In this document: positions 60,333 to 64,000 of the stretch, in pieces | How the letters are laid out: every line of letters starts with the position of its first letter | Numbering within the stretch: the first letter of the stretch is position 1 | Assembly (NCBI RefSeq): GCF_023091745.1 | Contig: NC_068935.1 | Location: forward strand, 2,929,001 to 2,993,000 | Length of the DNA stretch: 64,000 nucleotides | DNA from: Budorcas taxicolor | Taxonomy: Eukaryota; Chordata; Mammalia; Artiodactyla; Bovidae | Direction of reading: 5' to 3' | Program-made: the position numbers and the translations under genes | The notes under the pieces: model-generated | The model's database searches: none | What the model saw: the letters and a program-made list of their open reading frames with translations, nothing else | Told to the model about the DNA's origin: nothing

Positions 60333-61441
60333 GTGACATAAAATACAAAGATCAGTCAATTGTTTCCTTTTCACCTATTACTCTTGACCCCCTTTGAAGA
60401 AACATTCTTTGGGGCAAAATTATGAGATTTACTCTTCCTACTACCTCTCTAGAGCTTGAAAGAATATTGTTTTGGATTTTGTAGGATGGTCATAAATAAA
60501 TAACACTCAAAATAGGTATATTCATAACATCTGCTACAAATTATCTTCTATCATGGTAGTAAATGTGTCTTGCACAAGTCTCAATAGAAGAGGCAGACTG
60601 AGTTGGCCTTTTTCATTGATAATCAACCTTTACAGAGTAAGCTTCAGGAAACATTATTTTGATGGATGGTGTTCCTATGAGAGTGCCTGCAAAATTGGAG
60701 GCAAAATGTCTTCCTACCTCGGGCTTTCCTGATAAACCATAGCAACTTGGTATAGCTAGAGTGGGATCCCCAAGCCTAATCATAACCACCTGGCTCCTTT
60801 GTGATTTGCTTCGTTTTTTATTTTGTTTGACAGTTCTGAATCTGTGCTTTTCTAACAGCTGAGTGGCCTGTGGCAGGTGGCTGCTGAAAGTAGTTTTCAC
60901 TCGTATAGAGACCACAAACACAAGGAGAAAGAGAAAGAGAGAGAGAGTGAGAATGAGAATGAAAGAGAGAGAGAGAGGAAATGTGTGAAAAATTGCAATG
61001 GCAAGGACTGTGAGAAATTGAAATGACAAAGACTGATAACCACTTGTCTCATTGTCAGAGACAAACTGAAAAGGCTATTGCCAATCTGAGCATTTGAAAG
61101 GTGACAGGACATGGCTATTGAGGGTCCCTCTCCCCACATGAATCTTACAAAGGTCAGGTTCAAGGGATTCTTGTTCACTTCTAAATCTATTGGGCTTAAG
61201 ATATCACAGTAAGACTACTTGGAAGGATGTAGTTTTCACTGTTTGACAAATTGAAAATTATTTAACTCTTCAGAATTGGTTCTGTTTGGCCCCTGATGAT
61301 AGTAGCTTCATAGATTTAGAAAAATTCCAGAACAATACTCAAAAAGAGTGATGATTCAACTCCTCATTGAACAATATTCAGTGAAATAAACGATTTTTGA
61401 GATGGAGAGTGAATTTAGAATCTAAATGAGGTAATGAAATA
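60333..61441. other. Non-repetitive DNA with a GA-rich tract
   Basis: A purine tract, (GA)n with GAGAAT variants, lies at about 60918-60980. Minus-strand frames 61029-60613 and 61178-60897 are mostly the translation of this low-complexity tract. No gene recognised. Confidence 0.45.
60918..60980. repeat. GA-rich purine tract
   Basis: Imperfect GA repeats on the plus strand. Confidence 0.9.
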
Positions 61442-62107
61442 AATCATATATAGAAAGTGATACATAAGTAAGAACACATAGAAGGGAAGATATAGATGCT
61501 AATAATAATTGAAAAGGATGACATATAAATCTGTACCATTATCACATATCACAATAAAATCTCCATTCAGGAGTTTTATGCAGATTCATATATGAAGGAA
61601 TTTCCCATCTTATCTACATTATATCTTATCTACATCTTATCTGCATTATAGCCACATAAAAGGTTTTGAGAAGAACATCACCATGCATTTTCATTTCAGT
61701 GGTGGCTGAAATAATGATGCAGGGAATATGACAGCTGGCACATGTGTGTTTTCAGTTATACAATTAGCAAGTATACCAAAGATGTCCTGGTACAAAGAAG
61801 CATACCAACCTCTACTTGAAAAGGATGATATATAAACCTGCATCGTTATCACATATCACAATAAAATCTCCATTCAAGAGTTTTATGCAGATTCATATAT
61901 GAAGGAATTTCTCATCTTATGTACTTATCTAAATTACAGCCACATAAAAGATTTTGAGAAAGAACATCACCATGCATTTTCATTTCAGTGGTGGCTGAAA
62001 TAATGATGCAGGGAATATGACAGCTAGCACATGTGTGATTTCAGTTATACAATTAGCAAGTATACCAAAGATGTCCTGGTACAAAGAAGCAGTACCAACC
62101 TCTACTT
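61442..62107. repeat. Tandem duplication, unit about 300 bp, two copies
   Basis: 61511-61817 (307 bp) is repeated at 61818-62107 (290 bp) with high identity. Both start 'gaaaaggatga' and end 'accaacctctactt'. The leader 61442-61585 recurs a third time at 62735-62880 beyond an LTR. No coding potential seen. Confidence 0.93.
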
Positions 62108-62263
62108 CATTTTCTTAGGTATGAGAAAAGAGAGCTGAGATGTGATGAATACAAACTAACCAACAGAGATCAATGTATACACTGTTACTCTTAGAAATAA
62201 TAGTCCCAATATTAAAAAGCACACATAAACCACCACCACCATCACTTACTGACATCCTACTAT

Positions 62264-62721
62264 TGTTATGCCCAGAGTCCGAGTCCCCAAAATTGAGAGA
62301 ATAAGACGTCCACAGCAATGCAAAAGCATGAAGGGGTTTTATTTCTAGCTTGAGCTAGGGCTCCCGCCACATCCAATGCAGTGGAGTGGAGCAAGGAGCC
62401 CCGAGCCCAGATTTACAGCAGTATTTATAGGTTTTAGAACAGAGAGTCGGCAAGGGCTGATTGGCTGCAGGAGTTTCCTAGTATTTACTAATTGGCTAAT
62501 CTTTATTGGCTGCAGGGGTTTCCTGGTATTTACTAATTGGCTATTGACTGCAGGGGGATGTCTTTTACGTCCTGATAAACTCAAACCAGGTTACGGGGAG
62601 TATGCTGATTAGACAAGTCCTGGCATCTGAGGGGATGACCTCACTGGGCAATGACTCAGCCTTTCCCATGAGTCTTACCTTAGTCCCTGAAGCCTATCAT
62701 GGCGTTTGTTAGGTCCCAACA
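62264..62721 (-). mobile_element. Solo LTR, ERV1-like, with CTAT duplication
   Basis: 458 bp with TG at the left and CA at the right edge, flanked by CTAT at 62260-62263 and 62722-62725. A 4-bp duplication fits gammaretrovirus-like (ERV1) integration. Read on the minus strand, U3 contains two 45-bp tandem units (62460-62549) with four AGCCAAT (CCAAT) boxes, a TATA box (CTATAAATAC, 62421-62430) and a polyadenylation signal AATAAA (about 62337-62343). No internal viral sequence remains. Confidence 0.82.
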
Positions 62722-62734
62722 CTATGTACTAGGA

Positions 62735-62880
62735 AATCATATATAGAAAGTGATAAATAAATAAACAAGAGCACACAGAAAGGAAGATATAGATGTTAAT
62801 AGTAATTGAAAAGAGTGACAAATAAGCTTATATCATTATCACATGTCACAATAATAAAAACTCTGTTCAGTAGTTTTATG
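62735..62880. repeat. Third partial copy of the 61.4 kb repeat
   Basis: Aligns with 61442-61585 ('atcatatatagaaagtgata' against 'atcatatatagaaagtgata' with scattered differences after it). The LTR inserted between the copies. Confidence 0.88.
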
Positions 62881-62923
62881 CAGGATCATGGGTGCAGGAT
62901 CATGGGTGAAGGATCATGGATGC
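62880..62923. repeat. 14-bp minisatellite
   Basis: About three copies of CAGGATCATGGGTG with small variations. Confidence 0.88.
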
Positions 62924-62935
62924 AGTACCACTTCT

Positions 62936-63080
62936 TTATATAGTACCTTACAAAAAACGTCAATGAAACTCTTTATCCCTGTTTTCCAGGGTTAAGAAAG
63001 TGACTCTCAAAGAGATTAAGCACTTTTCCCAAAGTCTCACCTAAGTAGCAAAATTAGAATATAAAATGCCCAGTGTTTTT
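62936..63080 (-). mobile_element. MIR SINE
   Basis: Reverse MIR: 'tttatccctgttttccaggg', 'aagagattaagcacttttcc' and 'aagtctcacctaagtagca' match its antisense core. Confidence 0.75.
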
Positions 63081-63150
63081 TTCCCATAAATCTTCCCCTG
63101 TCCAAACATGTATTTTTTAAAGATATTTTCTGAGAGCTATTTCATAAATA

Positions 63151-63151
<1 letters not shown>

Positions 63152-63185
<34 letters not shown>
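63152..63185. repeat. (CA)n microsatellite
   Basis: Seventeen CA units. Confidence 0.97.
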
Positions 63186-63191
<6 letters not shown>

Positions 63192-63489
63192 TGAGGAGGA
63201 AAATAGCTATGGAAAAGCCACACTATTTCATGACTATTGGCAAAGTTCATTGTATATTAAGAGTATTGATGGTTCAAAGAAGTATCACAATAAATAAGTT
63301 AATTTTTAATTATAATTTATAATCTCTGACTGATCTGAATATAGAAGTCCTTTTTTGAGAACATTAATTAATATCCTTGAGACTGTTCTTTGACCACTGG
63401 TTTAAGAAATCTCACTAATATAATAAAACTAAAGATACAAACTGACTGCATCATGATTTTATATTTGTTTTGCAATACATGCTTTTCAA

Positions 63490-63700
63490 AGTACTTTCAA
63501 CATAAGTTCTCATTTAATTTTTATAACAATGTAAGGCATATTTTGTGATGTTGGCTTCATTTTACCAGTCAAACATTATCAGGTTCAATGAGGTTATATG
63601 TTGTTCAAGGTCACAACTAGTAAGTAATAAAGTTTGGACAAGAATTTTTTTTCTTTCCAACTCCTAGTCTTATGTTCTTTATGGCATACTATATAACATT
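63490..63700 (-). mobile_element. MIR SINE
   Basis: Reverse MIR: 'ggcttcattttaccagtcaa', 'aggttcaatgaggttatatg' and 'aaggtcacaactagtaagta' follow the antisense consensus. Confidence 0.72.
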
Positions 63701-64000
63701 GCTAAAGTACTGCCTTTCCTCTAAGTCTCAAAATAAGATTAATTTACATGTTTTAATGTGTGCTGAACTAAACGTTGGTGATAAGATTTGAAACAATGCA
63801 TAAATGTGAAAAACAAACACACAAAAAAAGTCCTATAAGTTTTGTAGCCTAAGTATAAAGAAAAACATCATAAGCCTCCCCCCTCCCTGCACCAAAGAAA
63901 GTTGCAAGACAAAATTTGATGAGTTGCTATATCAAGATTAAGGGTTTCTATGCAGTGAATGATTCCAGTCAATCTATTGATCGACATTATTTACAATTTC
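63701..64000. other. Unclassified DNA to window end
   Basis: No gene or recognised repeat. Confidence 0.5.

Noticed and set aside
60613..61178. Minus-strand frames with Leu/Ser/Phe-rich runs, resembling a membrane protein
   Set aside because: The hydrophobic run is the translation of the GA/TC low-complexity tract.

Overview
The window is nuclear DNA from a ruminant, most likely a bovid. It is saturated with BovB (RTE-clade LINE), Bov-tA and BOV-A2 SINEs, young ruminant-type L1 3' ends and a CHR-type SINE, a combination known from ruminant genomes. I found no intact host protein gene, no RNA gene and no CRISPR array. Every long open frame I could assign is a BovB or L1 relic or the antisense of one, so the window reads as an AT-rich intergenic retrotransposon graveyard. 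Species and chromosome cannot be fixed from the sequence.

Layout. 0-4.4 kb: BovB followed by an L1. 4.4-9.7 kb: old L2/L1 debris, two SINEs and a BovB with an inverted 5' part. 9.7-17.8 kb: a degenerate tandem array (about 0.4-0.65 kb period, at least seven recognisable copies), split by one large BovB insertion (12971-17172) that carries a nested BOV-A2, a nested LTR and a fragment resembling the 5' end of a PPP4R3 mRNA. 17.8-30.5 kb: BovB copies, an old L1, an LTR, SINEs, and a second inverted-5' BovB. 30.5-43 kb: BovB inside an L1, a nearly full-length but dead BovB (34872-37853), L1s in opposite orientations. 43-52 kb: a nested pile of old L1 broken by BovB, Bov-tA and an internally deleted mini-BovB. 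52-64 kb: SINEs, two very short L1 insertions with perfect target-site duplications, a 2.2 kb BovB with a perfect duplication, a local tandem duplication interrupted by an ERV1-like solo LTR, and MIR fragments.

I count about 18 separate BovB insertions covering roughly a third of the window (estimated by eye). No element keeps an intact open frame for its whole machinery. Three BovB copies show the rearrangement expected from twin priming (3' part in one orientation, 5' part inverted), and a fourth has a fold-back end. The most interesting single object is the 12971-17172 insertion: its 12/13 matching flanking duplication shows that the inverted BovB and the PPP4R3-like piece probably arrived together, suggesting template switching or 5' transduction by an RTE-type element.
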